Source of the DNA: Rhizobium sp. Root1203
GTDB taxonomy: Bacteria; Pseudomonadota; Alphaproteobacteria; Rhizobiales; Rhizobiaceae
Direction of reading: 5' to 3'
DNA length: 64,000 nt
Assembly (NCBI RefSeq): GCF_001424945.1
Contig: NZ_LMCW01000012.1
Location: forward strand, 450,373-514,372
Numbering within the stretch: the first letter of the stretch is position 1; each line of letters opens with the position of its first letter. Both the position numbers and the translations under genes were made by a program. Under the pieces are notes generated by a model. It worked only from the letters and a program-made list of their open reading frames with translations. It was not told where the DNA came from and did not search any database. Positions 63,749 through 64,000 of this stretch are shown piece after piece.

Positions 63749-64000
63749 TCAGGCATACCTCTTGTTCAAACGAGACAGGAACAGAATGCCCTTCTGCATC
63801 AGGATGAATGCAAAAAGCAGCAGGCCGATCAGTATCTTCGTCCACCAACTGGAAAGCGTTCCGTCGAAGGTGATGTAGGTCTGAATAAGCCCCTGGATGA
63901 GAAGCCCTATAAAGGTTCCCGCCACAAATCCCGCTCCTCCCGTCAGCAGTGTCCCCCCAATGACCACCGCCGCAATCGCGTCAAGTTCGACACCGACCGC
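63749..64000 (-). CDS. Sugar ABC transporter permease, C-terminal part
   Basis: The frame is open to the right edge, so only the last 83 residues are visible. The segment VELDAIAAVVIGGTLLTGG is the conserved EAA-like motif of the ribose/galactofuranose permease family (RbsC, YjfF, YtfT). Two membrane helices follow (FIGLLIQGLIQTYI and ILIGLLLFAFILMQ) and a basic end. It closely resembles YjfF-type permeases from memory. The rest of the ABC system should lie to the right of the window. Confidence 0.9.
   Translation of the reverse strand, partial: AVGVELDAIAAVVIGGTLLTGGAGFVAGTFIGLLIQGLIQTYITFDGTLSSWWTKILIGLLLFAFILMQKGILFLSRLNKRYA

Overview
The window is chromosomal DNA from an alphaproteobacterium of the family Rhizobiaceae (Rhizobium, Agrobacterium, Ensifer and relatives). 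The call rests on high G+C, rhizobial gene strings (ppiD-trpD-trpC-moaC-moeA, tpiA-secG-pyrG, folE-hisI), many short families typical of the group (DUF2336, DUF1489, DUF2241/ACT, PAS_5, BTLCP cysteine peptidase), a GGAAC-N17-CGTT general-stress promoter and palindromic intergenic repeats of rhizobial type. The genus is not resolved.

Region 1-7437 is an integrated accessory element. It runs from beyond the left edge to the 3' end of a tRNA-Ser(UGA) gene, next to a tyrosine integrase that is read away from the tRNA. Its cargo is an overlapping phage-like cluster (including a zinc-ribbon protein and a stand-alone FtsK-gamma DNA-binding protein), two small exported proteins that share a GxGxNxD repeat, and a HTH-ImmA/IrrE protease paired with a DUF4411 PIN-like protein, which looks like a toxin-antitoxin or stress module. 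The exported pair is the least explained part of the window.

Region 7437-15009 returns to core genome: tRNA-Ser, two small stress-type proteins (GlsB-like, and a DUF883-like protein under an EcfG/RpoE2-type promoter), then the ppiD-trpD-trpC-moaC-moeA block (periplasmic folding, tryptophan and molybdenum cofactor synthesis). A 103-bp inverted-repeat element separates trpD from trpC. A gene-free stretch of about 0.9 kb with palindromic repeats follows moeA.

Region 15945-32179 holds an ACT protein, a methyltransferase, an acetyltransferase, a DEAD-box helicase, a FecR protein plus CHASE2 adenylate cyclase, two divergent citrate synthase-like genes sharing a palindrome-bearing intergenic region, the tpiA-secG-pyrG operon, an exported hydrolase, parE, and an OsmC-GntR pair.

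Region 32383-52752 is ordinary chromosome: AI-2E transporter, a DUF2336 protein, a flavin reductase/nitroreductase pair, thrS, yidD, an Fe-S scaffold-like protein, folE, hisI, patatin, CBS, rhomboid, PAS and PilZ proteins, a prolyl aminopeptidase, a cysteine peptidase and a SPOR-tailed D-Ala-D-Ala carboxypeptidase. Region 52884-64000 has sdaA, a DUF599/DUF1624 membrane pair, a MerR regulator with a near-perfect palindromic operator, mgtE, a peptide-deformylase-like protein lacking two metal ligands, DUF502, glmS and glmU (amino-sugar nucleotide synthesis), and the start of a sugar ABC locus with its FadR-type regulator at the right edge.
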